From NCBI RefSeq assembly GCF_905475345.1, contig NC_066593.1:5474274-5538273 (forward strand): DNA of 64,000 bases, given 5' to 3'. The DNA is from Vespula vulgaris (taxonomy: Eukaryota > Arthropoda > Insecta > Hymenoptera > Vespidae). Shown here in pieces: positions 12,301 to 25,396 of the stretch. How positions within the stretch are numbered: the stretch's first letter is position 1; each line of letters opens with the position of its first letter. The translations under genes were made by a program, and so were the position numbers. Under the pieces are notes generated by a model. The model did not search any database. It was not told the DNA's origin and was given only the letters and a program-made list of their open reading frames with translations.

Positions 12301-15300
12301 ACGGCTGAAGAATTGATCAAATTATTAGCCGATTGCAGACTTTTAAGAAAAGATGAATTGCAAGTTATTAAATCGTCAATGAATCCAAGAGCACCCGATT
12401 GTTTCCAACGTACTCCTAGAAGAGTTAATATAGTAGAGGGCTCGAGTGATAATTTATTAACTATAGCAACTGATGGACAAGGCATTCATGCTATATTAAA
12501 AAGTGGGAATAAGTTGAGCTATGTTGTGTATAATTTAAGTACAGGAAGATATGTTCAAGATTGTTATATCCCTTCGGATATTAATGCTTTCTTGGGATTA
12601 CAGCCACAAAATATTAATCTAACAAGTGCTGGAGAAAATATTGAGTGTTCCATGATACTTAGAGATGGAAACAACACAATTTATCCAATAGCAAAAGATT
12701 GTGCTGATGCCATCAGAGATCCAAATTGGTTAGACTTACTCCCAGTAGTTTGCATTGGAACATCGACTATTCCCATACCAAGTTGCTCCAATTCAACAAA
12801 TCTCAAGAATCAAGTTGCAGTGATTGCATTGGCCTTTGACAATCTTCTACTAATGTCACGTATACTGAGATGTGATTACGATAGCGTAAAACAAGTATTT
12901 TGTAATTTAGAACAAGATCTTAAGGGTAATATGACTCAAATACAATCAATACTGTTAGAACGTTGTGATGGTAATCGAAATATCCTTCATGCTTGTGTTA
13001 CTATGTGTGCACCAACTTCTAATAAGAAAAGCGATAAAGATATTGGATATGCATTGGTGTCAAATGCAGTAGATGGTACCTCAGCACCTATTGAAGAACC
13101 AATACCAACTTTGAGTTGGCCACCTGAGGCATTCGACAATACATCCGGAGAAGAAGACAGTTTGCTTAGCATAGGTGCTGCTAGTATTTCTATGATGAAT
13201 AAACCTAATATAGGAGCAGCATCCAATAATACGTATATTGTAGATTCCGTTGAAAGAAGGAATAATGCGCTGCTAATACTGAAGTACATGTGCGAAAGTA
13301 ATGTATTAGCTCCTTACTTGAAAGAATTACTTACAGCAAAGGATGCTCAAGGACAAACGCCATTAATGCTTGCAGTATCTGTTCGTGCATATCATGCAGC
13401 TTTAATTTTATTAGATACTATTCAAAAAGTTGGTAGAGATTCCAAAGAATGTTCAGCAATGATTCTACCTCCTGATGCTAATCCAGATTTATCTCCTTTA
13501 TTCGTGACTTGCTGTAATGATACTTGCAGCTTTACCTGGACTGGCGCAGATCATATCAATCAGGACATATTTGAGTGTAGAACATGCGGTTTAACAGGAT
13601 CGTTATGTTGTTGCACCGAATGTGCTCGCGTTTGCCATAGGGGACACGATTGCAAACTTAAAAGGACATCACCAACAGCATATTGCGATTGTTGGGAAAA
13701 ATGTAAATGTCGTGCACTTATCGCTGGCTATCAAGTTGCTCGTTATGATCTCTTGTGTCGACTTGTAGTCAACACTGATCTTGCAACAAAAATCAATTCA
13801 CGAGGAGAATGCATTTTACTATTTTTGGCTCAGACAGTAGGAAGACAATTCATAGAACAGCGTCAATTTAGACCAGCAACTCGGCCTCGATCGACATCTG
13901 CGAGTCGTAAAGCACCATCATCGGATGGTATACTATATTTTTATTTTCATAAATATAAATATATGTAAATAAATAAATAAAGATATATATATATAATATT
14001 TACAAGATAATAACAATATTTCTGAACAGGATTAGGTGCTGATTCTGATATGCCAGATCATGATTTAGAACCACCTCGTTTTAGTCGAAATGCTCTTGAA
14101 AGATTATTAAATGACTGGTCAGCAGTTCAATGTATGATTATGTCAGGAGTATCTGAAAATGGTAATGAACAGTTATTTGGAGATCAAGGACAATTATGTC
14201 GTCAAAGTGGTACAGCATTACTGGATAAATTCACCCATCTGTTACTTGTTAAATGCAGCACAGAGGTAATTTTGTATTTATTTATCTATTACTATACGTA
14301 TATTTCTAATTTAATATAGAATTTTTGTGTAAAGAAATAGAAATAGCAATCCTTAAAATATTATTATCTATTGTTTAGATGCTTGATACTTTGCTTACTA
14401 CTCTTATAAGAGAATTGCAAAATGATTCTATACCTGGACGTCAAGAAGAAGCGAACAATGTTGCTCGACGATTTGTAAGATCTGTAGCTCGAATATTCGT
14501 AATATTTACTATCGAAATGGCGCCTAATACAGCAAAAAGGAAAAGGTATGAATTTGTTGAAAAAATTGTTTCTATAATTATATAATTTCCACGTTGAAAT
14601 AATAATGATATAAATGTAATGTTCAGTGCAAGTCAAGCTTCTCAACCTTTGATGAAATGTCGCAAAGTTTTTCAAGCTTTAATTAAATTGGCAGTCGAAG
14701 AATTATGCGAAACTGCAGATTCATTGATAGCCCCGGTACGATTAGGCGTTGCGCGACCAACAGCACCATTTACGTTAACAAGTTCCGCAGTCGAAGTAAT
14801 AAATGGATCTGAAGAATTGTTTTCTATAGAACCATTAATACCTCACAGTGGAGTTAGTTCTCAAACTTTAGATGGTGGTTTGCAAACGCAACAAGTAAAT
14901 AATAACATAACTATTGCAAGAGATGTATCTGCAATGGATGAAGTTGAAGGTGGAGAAGGTAATAATTGTATTATGATAATAACAATTAAAGTATTTATAA
15001 TGGTATGCTTTTTTAAAGATGTACCTATGGATATGGATGGAGATATAAGTGAACATGACGAATCAGGTGTTTCTGGTACCGTTGCCGGTCAACCGCTTGG
15101 CGAAGTTGATAGCAACGCAGGTGGTGTTGGAGAAGAACAAGCAGGAGATGGAGAATCTGATACGGAATTAGATCTATTAGCTGAAGCCGAAACTGAATCG
15201 GATTCAGACGATAATCACAGTAATCAAGATGCGGCATCGGCTCAAAGAAGTGTTCAAACTGGAGCTACTGCAGGTTCTGATGGTGGTATGGGATCGATAT

Positions 15301-18300
15301 TACTGTTTCCCGAAGATGAGTCTGGTGAATCCAGTCAACAGGAAGATGATGAAAGTGAAGCAGGTGAAACAGACGAACAAGATAATGAAGATTTTCAAAT
15401 TGGAGATGAACAATTGGAACGTAGAAGGTATAATATAATTTTGTTATTAATTGCGTATCTCTCTGTAACTCATATATTTATATTATATATATTATTTAAT
15501 GAAAATATTTCAGTGGATCATCTGGCCATTTACATCGCAACAATTTGGCACCAGTTTCTATGCAATGGGCCATTCGTAATCGTGAGTCAAGTACGCGTAC
15601 TGCAGGCTTACGAGTGACTGGTGGCAGTAATTTGGTTTTTATCGATCCCGTATCTTTGAGACGTACTACTGCTACATCTGCCGTTGCAGCTGCACAAGAA
15701 CCTATAACTATGGGAACAACTGCAAGTTGTTTGGCACGAGCATTTGGAATTGTAATTCGACAGATTGCCGATCTGTTAGTTATGATGCAAGATTACAAAA
15801 CATTGGCTCCTACTTTACCACGATTAATGGAAATTACTTTCCAAGATGCATTGAACTTACAGGTATTTAATTTTTTACCGTTTTCACAAATATTTAATTA
15901 CAAAGCTAAATGTTTATATTGTATTTGCAGTTATATTTAGAAGCACATTTAAAACCTACGTGGGATTGGCTTTTAACAGTTATGGATGCTACCGAAGCAC
16001 AATTAAGGTTTGGAGTGTCTTTAACGCGTAGCGCTGATCCAACACATCCTGAACATCCACTTAATAATGCTCCTTCACTTTCTGGCGGTAATTTCACTGG
16101 ATTATTGAGTTCAGCAGCTCTCTCTTTGACATTACAAGGAAATGCAAATCGAAACCAACGCAGTGGTATTGCAACAAGCTCCAATATTTCTGCTCCTCAA
16201 GCTTCGACAAGACTTACTGTTGGTTTTGCTGGTGTTAGTGAACCTGCTAGGAATAGCAGAGAACGTGAAGGTTTGTGTGAAGATATCTTCTTATTGCTTT
16301 CTATATTTATGCAATTTTGAATTTTTCGTAATATAGCCAAACGTTGAGTTGATTTAATAACTTTCTATTTTATTCACATTAAACTGCCAGCTTAACCACC
16401 GAAGCTAGGAGCACGATTAATTTTTAAGTATAAACTTTAGATTCCTGACAAGAAAATGTAGTAAGAGAGCAACGATTATGTAGTAAGAGAAACGAATGAT
16501 TACATTTTGTTTACAGGTGGTGATTTGCATTCTGCTAGACGAGAGTTTTTATCTTACTGTTTATCATTGATGCGAGCTCATAATGGAGAACACAGAGACA
16601 GTTTACCGGTTCTAGATGTTTCCGCGTTAAGACACGTTGCATATGTATTCGATGCTCTCGTATATTATATGCGTTGTCTTTCTGAACCATTAACATCAAG
16701 AGGCGAAACGCAAAAAGAGTCATCAAATTATTCGACATGGAACGATCAAGTTAGTAAACTATTTTACTATATTATTATTTTATGTTACATCAATTTCATT
16801 TTTATTTATTTATTTATTTTTCTTTTTTTTTCCTAGGATGAAAATGATAATGATGAAGGAGAGGAATATAATTCTCCAGCACCTACTGCATTAGAAACCG
16901 ATTCTGTGGACTATCCAGATTTACTTCAAGTTCCCATATGCGGGTCTGGAAATAACAGTAATTCTACACCTAAAGGAAGAAAACATCCTTTCTTCCAAAG
17001 ATCAGATTCTACCTTATGCCTTGGTTGCCCGCCTCTCGATCCATTTGACACAGTTATGAGCGAAGCATTACCATTAGCTGATCAGCCGCATTTATTGCAG
17101 CCACATTCAAGGCGTGAGGATCTCTTTGGCATCCCACGACAGCCGACAGGCGCTGCCAACCAAAATCCATTAGCAGGTTTGCCTACAAGGCTCGGTCTCT
17201 CCGCACGTGGTGCTGACAATCAAAATAGTTTGTCATCTCCTACATTCAGTCAAATCATTCCTGGAGCTACATTTGTTCCTTCAGAAATAAGACGACCATC
17301 TGCCTCTGCCGGAGATTCAGGATCTACAAAATTTGCTGTAATATTTTACGCTATCCTGATCATTTTATACACACACATACACACACACAATGCACACGTG
17401 AATGCATATATTTATTGATCATAAATAAATCATTATTTATTTCAGGAAAAGCCTAAATCATTTCATCATGTAAATGAAGGTCCAACGCCTATGGTGACAG
17501 AACAAATTGACAGAGCTCCTATTATAGTATCCACCAACAATCAAAATGATTCTGGAAATAGCAAGGGTAAAGATGTGTGTAAAACAAATAGAAGTGTTAT
17601 AGTTAGAGCTGGAACTATATCCGTAAGTAATCCATTTCGTTAACACAATTTATTATTTTATCATTCATCTATATATTTATCATTAATTTTCATTTCACAA
17701 AGGAAACAAGTCTAAACAAAGCTACTGCTCCTGAAGTACTAGTTGTTCCAACGGTCGAAAATCAAAATGTCTCTGAGGAAGTTGATCCCGCAGTAACGAG
17801 TCATGAAATCTCTGCGCATGAAACAGTAGAAACAAGTCCAGTGGAATCTGCTAGAACTATTTCAACTATTGGGACAAATATTTCACATAATATTCTATTA
17901 GGACGATGGAGATTATCATTGGATTTATTTGGTCGAGTTTTTATGGAAGATGTTGGTTTAGAAGCAGGATCAGTTGTATCCGAACTTGGTGGTTTCTCTG
18001 TAAAGGAAGCTAAATTCCGAAGGAATATGGAAAAACTTAGAAATTCCCAACAAAAAGACATTACCTTGTCAAAGGTAATGTTACTGATCACATAGAATAT
18101 TTAATAATCTATATCACAGTTTTATATATCATATGAGATTAAATATAACTTAGTATCAAGTAAATATAACTTATACATATGAATATAAAAATTACTTAAT
18201 AGAATATTTTATAATATAAATATTTCATAATTTTCATAGATTGAACGTGACAGAACCCAATTATTGGTGCAAACGATGAAAGAGTTAAACACACAATACA

Positions 18301-20783
18301 ATTTGTATAATAAAAGAACTTCTAATGCTCCACCTTTGGCAGTAAATCGAGTAAAAGTAACATTTAAAGATGAACCAGGTGAAGGTTCAGGTGTTGCTAG
18401 AAGCTTTTATACTGCAATAGCCGAGGTTTGTGATAATATATATTAAGAATGTAATGTGAGGGGTTATTTAGAACGTATATTAGTTACGTATAAAGTTACG
18501 TATTATAGTTAACGTATAAAGTTTATCCTACATTTCTGTCGTAATAGTTAATATTGCTGTTAATCAATTTTATTTAAGTGTTATACAAGTACAGATGTAA
18601 TAATGAAGACGAGTGGGAAATTGTAAATATGATGTACTTGTTCAATGATGCATACCAATCTTCATGATTTATTTTTAAAATATTTTTTTGTCTATAAAAA
18701 TGTATGCACAAATATTAAGTCATTGTATTTACAATAATCCTACTCGTCTCAGAGAAATAATCCAATGTTTTGTTATCTTTAGGCGTTGCTTGCAAATGAA
18801 AAACTTCCAAATCTTGAAGCAGCACAGGTTGGCTCAAAATACACACAATATAACGTCTTACAAAAATTGAAAAGCAGAGATCGCGATCGTGATCTTAGAA
18901 GACAGGTAAGTCATCCTAAATTAAATAGGAGTATGAAGTTTTGACGAATATTTCTTCATAATTTTAAATCTTATCTAAGAATCCTAGATCCTCCGGAAAA
19001 TGTCGTGAAACACGTAAAGCATTATCTTTCGAAGCTCGTTCCTTTCATCCTTCAAGTTCCGTGGAAGGAAATAATGCTTCAGGATCTGGTAGCTCATCAT
19101 CCAATACTCATCCTTTGCCAGCCAGTCATCCAAACAATGATCATTTGACAATGCATCAACAACAACTTGGTGATAGACTATATCCTAAAGTAAGCATCTT
19201 TCTTAAAAACAAGATTAGGAATCTAAGTAGGAAATATATATATATATTTTTTTTTAATTAGGTACATGCATTACGACCGACATTAGCAGAAAAAATAACT
19301 GGGATGTTACTTGAATTATCTCCTGCACAATTATTGATGCTCCTGGCTTCAGAAGATGCATTAAGACAAAAAGTAGAAGAAGCATTTGAATTAATTCATA
19401 GCCATAATCAAGATTTAACTAGCGAAGCACTTTTAGATCTTGATGTATTCAGTTTAACCGAACGCTGTGCAGCTAATAAGAAAAAGATAGAGAATAATAT
19501 TATGGATGATGGAGACGACAACGCTCCTCTTTTCTATTCACCTGATAAAAGAGGCTTTTATACACCTAGACAAGGTAGAGCCAGTTATGAACGACTAAAT
19601 GCTTTCAGAAATGTAGGCAGGTAAGTTATCTAAAAAACATTTATCCCATAATTGATAATACTTTAAAAGATACCTAATGTTAATCGCTTGATTTTGTTTT
19701 TATCTTTGTTTAATAGGTTGATAGGCTTATGTTTATTACAAAACGAGTTGTGTCCAATATTTTTAAATCGTCACGTTATTAAGTATATTTTAGCAAGGCC
19801 GATACGTTTCCATGACCTTGCATTTTTTGATTCTGTGATTTACGAAAGTTTAAGACAACTCGTCATCGATGCTGAAACTAAAGACAGCAATAGTTTATTC
19901 TCCGCACTGGATCTTACTTTCAGGTAAATATATATATACAAATTCGCGCACAAGTAATAACACGTTTATTTAAAAGAGATATCTTCTTTGAAATATTGTC
20001 TATGCGTCGATGTAATTTAATCCTTTCTTTTTTTTTTCTTAGCATTGATTTATGTCCTGAAGAAGGTGGTGGCTCGATCGAACTTATATCAAGTGGTCGG
20101 GACATAGAAGTTACAGCAAGTAATGTATATGATTATGTACGAAAATATGCGGAAGTCCGTATGATAAAGGTACAAGAAAAGGCCTTGCATGCAATGCGAG
20201 AAGGAGTATTTGATGTTTTACCAGAGGGAGCATTGGATGGCTTAACGTCTGAAGATTTAAGACTGCTTTTAAATGGAGTTGGTGACATTAATGTATCAGT
20301 TTTGATATCATATACATCGTTTAACGATGAATCTGGAGAAGCCACGGAAAAATTAGTAAAGTTTAAGCGATGGTTATGGTCCATTGTTGAAAAAATGTCA
20401 CATGTCGAACGACAGGACTTGGTAATCATTTTTTCTGATATTGTCTATTACGTAAAATTTGTATAAATATCGAATTGTTTAAGAAACAGCAGAAATAACA
20501 TTCTTATTGTTTCAATAATGCTTTTGAAATTTAGACGTCTATCTTATTTTTGAATTCATATCTTTTTCAGGTATATTTTTGGACAGGGTCTCCTGCATTA
20601 CCAGCGAGCGAAGACGGTTTTCAACCAATGCCAAGTGTTACGATTCGACCAGCCGACGATGCTCATCTACCAACTGCAAATACATGTATTTCTCGCCTAT
20701 ACGTTCCATTGTACAGCTCTCGTCACGTTTTACGGCATAAGCTACTTCTTGCTATCAAAACAAAGAACTTCGGATTTGTATGA
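8421..20783 (+). CDS. hyd: HECT E3 ubiquitin ligase UBR5 / hyperplastic discs
   Basis: Giant nuclear E3 ligase of the N-degron pathway. Exons: 8421-8482, 9656-9856, 9950-10271, 10345-10553, 10625-10788, 10912-11111, 11197-11465, 11552-11706, 11801-13927, 14030-14265, 14379-14545, 14627-14958, 15019-15427, 15514-15862, 15931-16270, 16517-16749, 16837-17337, 17446-17622, 17703-18074, 18240-18425, 18783-18905, 18980-19189, 19262-19620, 19717-19923, 20043-20421, 20571-20783. They total 2833 aa; human UBR5 is about 2799. Domains: UBA at about residues 171-214; Cys/His-rich UBR box at about 1096-1169 (13507-13725), which reads degrons; acidic stretch in exon 13; MLLE/PABC at about 2448-2500 with KITGMLLELSP; HECT to the end. 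The catalytic Cys is in NTCISR (codon 20685-20687), 31 residues before the C-terminus as in the human protein. All key domains look intact. Confidence 0.97.
9326..9367. repeat. (AT)n microsatellite in UBR5 intron 1
   Basis: AT dinucleotide run of about 20 units inside the 1.2-kb first intron, the longest intron of the gene. Confidence 0.95.
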
Positions 20784-22191
20784 ATTTGTCGAGTGATCAT
20801 CATGCACACTTGCTCCAAGAGAAAAAGTCACATACTGATATTGACATAAGAAAATGGTTATGTGTTGTTTTTCTTTCTTTCATAGAAAAATTTATAACAT
20901 TTATAAATTTATAAGGTGTAATTATGAATTATAATTTCCCTTATCATAAAGTGGTCTTCGTCTTGATAAGGATTTATGTTAAAGTGTCATATTTAGTCTT
21001 TATAGTGGTCCAATAAACTTTCCCAAAATTATGTTGTGCTAATCAATCAAGTAACCTGTATTTTCAAAGAAGTATTATCACATTCTATAGGCTATGTATA
21101 ATATATTAACATTACATTTACTTAAATCGTGTAATATAAATCTTTTGGCTCGTTATCACGTATAATTTCCTCTTTTGCTTTTTACGATAAAAGCACGTTG
21201 AAGACTTTTAAGAAATTCTAATGATCGTACAATGAAAAAATTTTTTTATTAGGCTCATATAAGATGTAACATAAAATGACAGAAAATTGCGAGTTTTCAG
21301 ATGCACACCATAAGAGTTTCTTGGACACTTGTTTGTTGTTAAATATAATACATATCAGTTTAAAAACGAGACTATGACACGAGTATCGAAATATAAACTA
21401 TGCGATTTGACATCCATGATACTAAAATTTAAAATGTGTCGTGCCAAGATTTACCTTATAAAATGCAATGTAAAAATCATTAGATAACTAAAATATGTAA
21501 TAGGAACAATACTTTCAAATGCTTTTTGGCATTATAATGTTTAAGAAAATACAGAACGGTACACTACAAGATCCTCAAGTGTGATGTAAACCAAATGAAA
21601 ATTTTATTTTATTGACATAATTTCAGCTGTAATCGACGTAATTTTTTAATTTCGATATTTAAATCTTAACAATAATCCAAACCACTCAAAATTTAGTTTC
21701 TTTTTAAACTATTACATTGACTGTGTTAATGACTCGATCATCCAAATTAGCCAAATATTAAAATAATATTAAGGATGTCTAGCTGCCTATTTCGTATCGT
21801 TAAATATCTTCTTTTAACACGTTCAAAATCTTCAATTCTATCGTAAAACAATATCAACTCTGGTTATGTATGCTGTTTAGTCCTGGCATGCATTCATATA
21901 CGTCTTTGCTTGTGTCTAGGATCGCAACAATGTTTTTCCAAAACGGTTGACCATTTTGAAAGAAAAATTCAATGTACAGTTTTAAATATATTTCCTAATC
22001 AATAAACTGAAATAGTAAAAAATAATCTATTATCTTTAATTTACTTAAAAAAAAAGACTAATGCTAATATGTATAATATAATAAATCTCATTATTTATAA
22101 ATTTCTAAAAATCGTAAAGTTATATACAATAATTATATTATCCATTATGTTCCTGACAAAGTATTGATAGAAACTTATGTACAATGGTTAC
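20784..22191. other. Convergent 3' spacer of UBR5 and bunched
   Basis: Non-coding spacer between two gene ends that face each other. A consensus AATAAA at 21012-21017 is a good polyadenylation signal for UBR5. Minus-strand AATAAA signals (TTTATT on the plus strand) at 21603-21608 and 21608-21613 could serve bunched, making its 3' UTR about 0.6 kb. No other gene was seen. Confidence 0.55.
21012..21017 (+). terminator. Candidate poly(A) signal of UBR5
   Basis: AATAAA hexamer 229 nt past the UBR5 stop codon, on the coding strand. Confidence 0.5.
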
Positions 22192-24503
22192 CTATTGACC
22201 ACTTCCTGAACTGTTTTGGGGTAATTTTGCAGTTGTTTGACTTAATTGAGCCAATGTTTCTGGAGTAGCATGTGCTTTTAAGATTGAATTTTCAGCTTCC
22301 AATTGATTAATACGGTCCATAAGTTCTGCTATTTTTTCTTTTAATACCTCGACTTCTTCTCGTACAGCAAACATCAAATGACTTTTTACCAGATCCTACA
22401 AACATTACAGTATTATCATCATTAATTTATTTATTTATAAGAATTACACATATTTTTATTTCCTTTTAATTAAGAAAGTTACTTACCATAGCTTGTTCAA
22501 TTTTATTATCAATTGCTACTGCACTTGTTCCCGACACACTATAACAAAATTTAATTATAAATTACAAGATCACACATTTAATGTATAATTTATAAGAAAT
22601 ATATGAAAATAAAGAAGCATACAAACCTTTCATTATCCTCAAGGGTATGATGTTCATCACTTCCTTGTGTAACTTCAGTTAATGATTCCAAGAGAGTAGC
22701 GTCAGCTGATTGTGTTGCAGCAGTAGTAACAATGCCTGAAATAGAGTCCTGCTCTGGATCAGGCTGATGAAATGTTATAGTCCCTTGCTGTATTCCTGCC
22801 ACAACATTTTGACAAGCAGCTGGCACTTGAGCCATTTGCACTTGAGTATTGCTACCAGAGGATTGTGTTTGCATCTGTGTCGCTGGCATAACTTGAGGCT
22901 GTACCGGTGGACCTGGTGCATGAATAGTCGAGGAAGATTGTTGTGTACCTGTTTGAGGAACTTTATGTATACTTTGAATGCCCTGCATTCCTTGAACGGC
23001 AGTAAGTGGCTCGGAAATCTGAGTCATTGGTTTCTGTGTCTGCAATGGCTGTTGAGATTGTTGCTGTTGTTGTTGTTGCGGAGGGTGTTGTGTTTGTTGT
23101 TGCTGCTGCGGTTGCTGTTGCTGCTGCTGCGGCGGATGTTGTGATTGTTGTGGCTGTTGCTGTTGTTGCGGTGGATGTTGAGTAACAAGTATATTTGGAG
23201 CTTGAGAAGTTGGAACAGAAGTTTGCTGCACCGATGAAGGACAAACAGTTTGACCGGGTAAAGATTGATTTTGCGTGCTCACTCCCAGATATGGATCTTC
23301 TTTAGAATGAGTCATATTTTGTTGAGGGGGAACACTATTACTACTAGTTTGAGTTATAATAGGTATAGAACCTTGAGGCATACTCTGAGGTTGTCCCAAA
23401 TTATTTGGATGTGTAGGTTGTAAATTAGATGGCAACGTAGACCCCTGTCCTTGCGGCTGAGAAGCTAGCTGTTGCGCGGATGACTGAAAATATTGAGGAA
23501 TTTGCGAAGGTGGTTGAACTTTTGCTTGCGTCTGAACTTGCGTGGGATTATGTTGTACAGTAGGGGGGATTGAACTGTTTACTGCATAATTTGCACTTGT
23601 AACTGTAGGATTGTTCGGTACACCAATTGATGAATGCACATCAGGATGAGAGGGGACTGTTCCATTGGCGTCAAGACTAATGCTCTTATCGTCAGATACG
23701 ACAGATTGTTTAGATGCATCTGGGATTACAATTCCACTGTCTGTTATTCCATAAGATATGCACACCTCATTTGGATCGGATACTTTTGGGGTACCAATAG
23801 CTGTTGGTTGATTCACTGACGTATGATCCAAATAATCCATGCAGGTCCATCTACCTCTCTTGAATGGCTCTGTACTTTCGATTTTGACTACTTTAAAACG
23901 TTCATTTCTCCCATGTGAATGTACCTCTCGCAAATCAGAATCTTGCTTAGCATTACTGGATAGTAAATTAATAATGTTGTTGTCGGTGACAGACGTAATG
24001 TCTAAAGTGTTGATATTGCTATCGTTGACCGAATTGTTGACACTGTTTCCTTCTGAGGGTACGATGGCCAATCCATATTGCGAACTGGTAGGAATCACCG
24101 GAGCAGTACTGAGAGCAGCATTACTGGTATTGAAAAATACGTCCTCTTTAGAGAAAGTATCTTCCGAATAACTAGGCGTCTCGATATCGATGTCGGTAAT
24201 ACGCGAATGTTCCACAGAATTATCTTCTGTGTGGGATTCATCCAAATCGTCATTTGAGTCTTCGCCGGCATCGTTGCTCATACGACAACCGACTGTAACG
24301 CTTGTAATTTGAAAAGACGACGTCTTTTTTCGACACTGATTACTACTGGTCACGTTGCTTGAAGTGGTCAAGCTAACCGGCTGGTGCAGTTTGTCTGGCT
24401 CTCCTAACCGAATTGTCTCCGTAGTCGTACGATGCACTGGGTTAGATATCTTTCTACTACCATCCGACAGTTTATGCGATTTCCTGTGTACATTATCTGC
24501 CAT
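22192..24503 (-). CDS. bun: TSC22 domain protein, long isoform (bunched)
   Basis: Growth-regulating TSC22/DIP/bun family protein. Exons 22627-24503, 22487-22538 and 22192-22395 give 710 aa. The short second and third exons encode the TSC box (AIDNKIEQAMDLVKSHL) and a leucine zipper with regular heptads (EEVEVLKEKIAELMDRI), about residues 630-685. The large first exon carries the two motifs that mark long isoforms: motif 1 around KKTSSFQITSVT (residues about 58-72) and motif 2 around RFKVVKIES...PFKRGRWTCMDYLD (about 203-227). In flies the long form, BunA, acts with Madm/NRBP to promote growth. Between them lies a Gln/Pro/Ser-rich region with polyglutamine blocks (about 23050-23190). No alternative first exon for a short isoform was found here. 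RCC1L lies divergently about 0.9 kb upstream. Confidence 0.95.
23049..23190 (-). repeat. Imperfect CAG/CAA repeat (polyQ/H/P) in bunched
   Basis: Repeated CAA/CAG codons broken by repeated HPP-type insertions encode several Gln runs of four to seven residues. Long isoforms of this family often have Gln-rich linkers, and the length is likely to vary between individuals. Confidence 0.85.
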
Positions 24504-25396
24504 TATTATAGGAACTTAGCATTCGAGAGCCACGATCTTTGCACTCGTTCTCCTCTCGCATGTTAAAACCGACATTGCTGCATGCCGGTGCCCGTTCGCT
24601 TCGATGACCAGTCGCGTAATCCGCGATCTTCACCGACGAACCTCAGGCAAAGCCGCCCCAACTCTCGGCAAATGTACGAAATAAAATCATATTCTGAGAT
24701 TGGCAAGGTGTTGACAGTTCACCATTTCATCAATTTCACGGGAATGGAGTTCGTTCGCTCGAGTACCGTCCACTCGAAACGAAACTCGCACTGGGCAATA
24801 CGAACTCTTTATTCCTTCACGGACAATTACAAGCCATTTAGTGTCATTCGTTTACATTACTATCTCAATGCGATTTTCATTGTCCACATCCTTCCTATTC
24901 TATTATAGTAAGTGAGCAGTTTAAAAATGGCTGCCAATTCACTCATAGAATTGCCACGAATTATATCTAGAGTATCTACAAGCGTGTTCGTCAGCAAAAG
25001 TCTATTTCCATTAATGCGATCTAATCCCAAGTTCACAATGACTTAACCTTCCAATTGTTGAACAAAAATTTGATATTTCCGGAAAATGGTGGACTGATTG
25101 TAAGGCGCCAAATTCTAACATTTATGTCCACGCATACATGTATCTTTCTCACTCTGTCTCTCGAAAAATTTTTAATTCTAATCGTTCATTGCTTTATTCG
25201 AAACTTCTTCAATATTTAATATTCAACATCTTTCTTATATATGATCTGCTTTAATCTTTTTTATGGATGATTAACCTAATTAAAGTCTTGAGCCAAAACT
25301 CTCGTAAACATGAATGCCCAAAACATAATGTACTAGGAATGTATAGCGTATATATAATATTTATTTCTGAGATTTGTACGTTTTATAATTAAAATT
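24504..25396. other. Divergent promoter region of bunched and RCC1L
   Basis: An 893-bp spacer between two head-to-head start codons. The part next to bunched (about 24510-24800) is clearly richer in GC and CpG than its surroundings, as expected of a 5' UTR and promoter. The plus-strand open frame at 24582-24908 matches nothing I recognise and is probably incidental. Confidence 0.5.

Noticed and set aside
12987..13289. Minus-strand frames inside UBR5 exon 9
   Set aside because: Antisense shadows of a long conserved coding exon.
22767..23144. Plus-strand Leu-rich frame opposite bunched
   Set aside because: Antisense reading of the CAG/CAA polyglutamine region, giving artificial Leu runs.
24582..24908. 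108-codon plus-strand frame upstream of bunched
   Set aside because: Lies in the CpG-richer bunched promoter/5' UTR. No domain or family pattern, and its length is explained by the lower stop frequency of GC-richer DNA.
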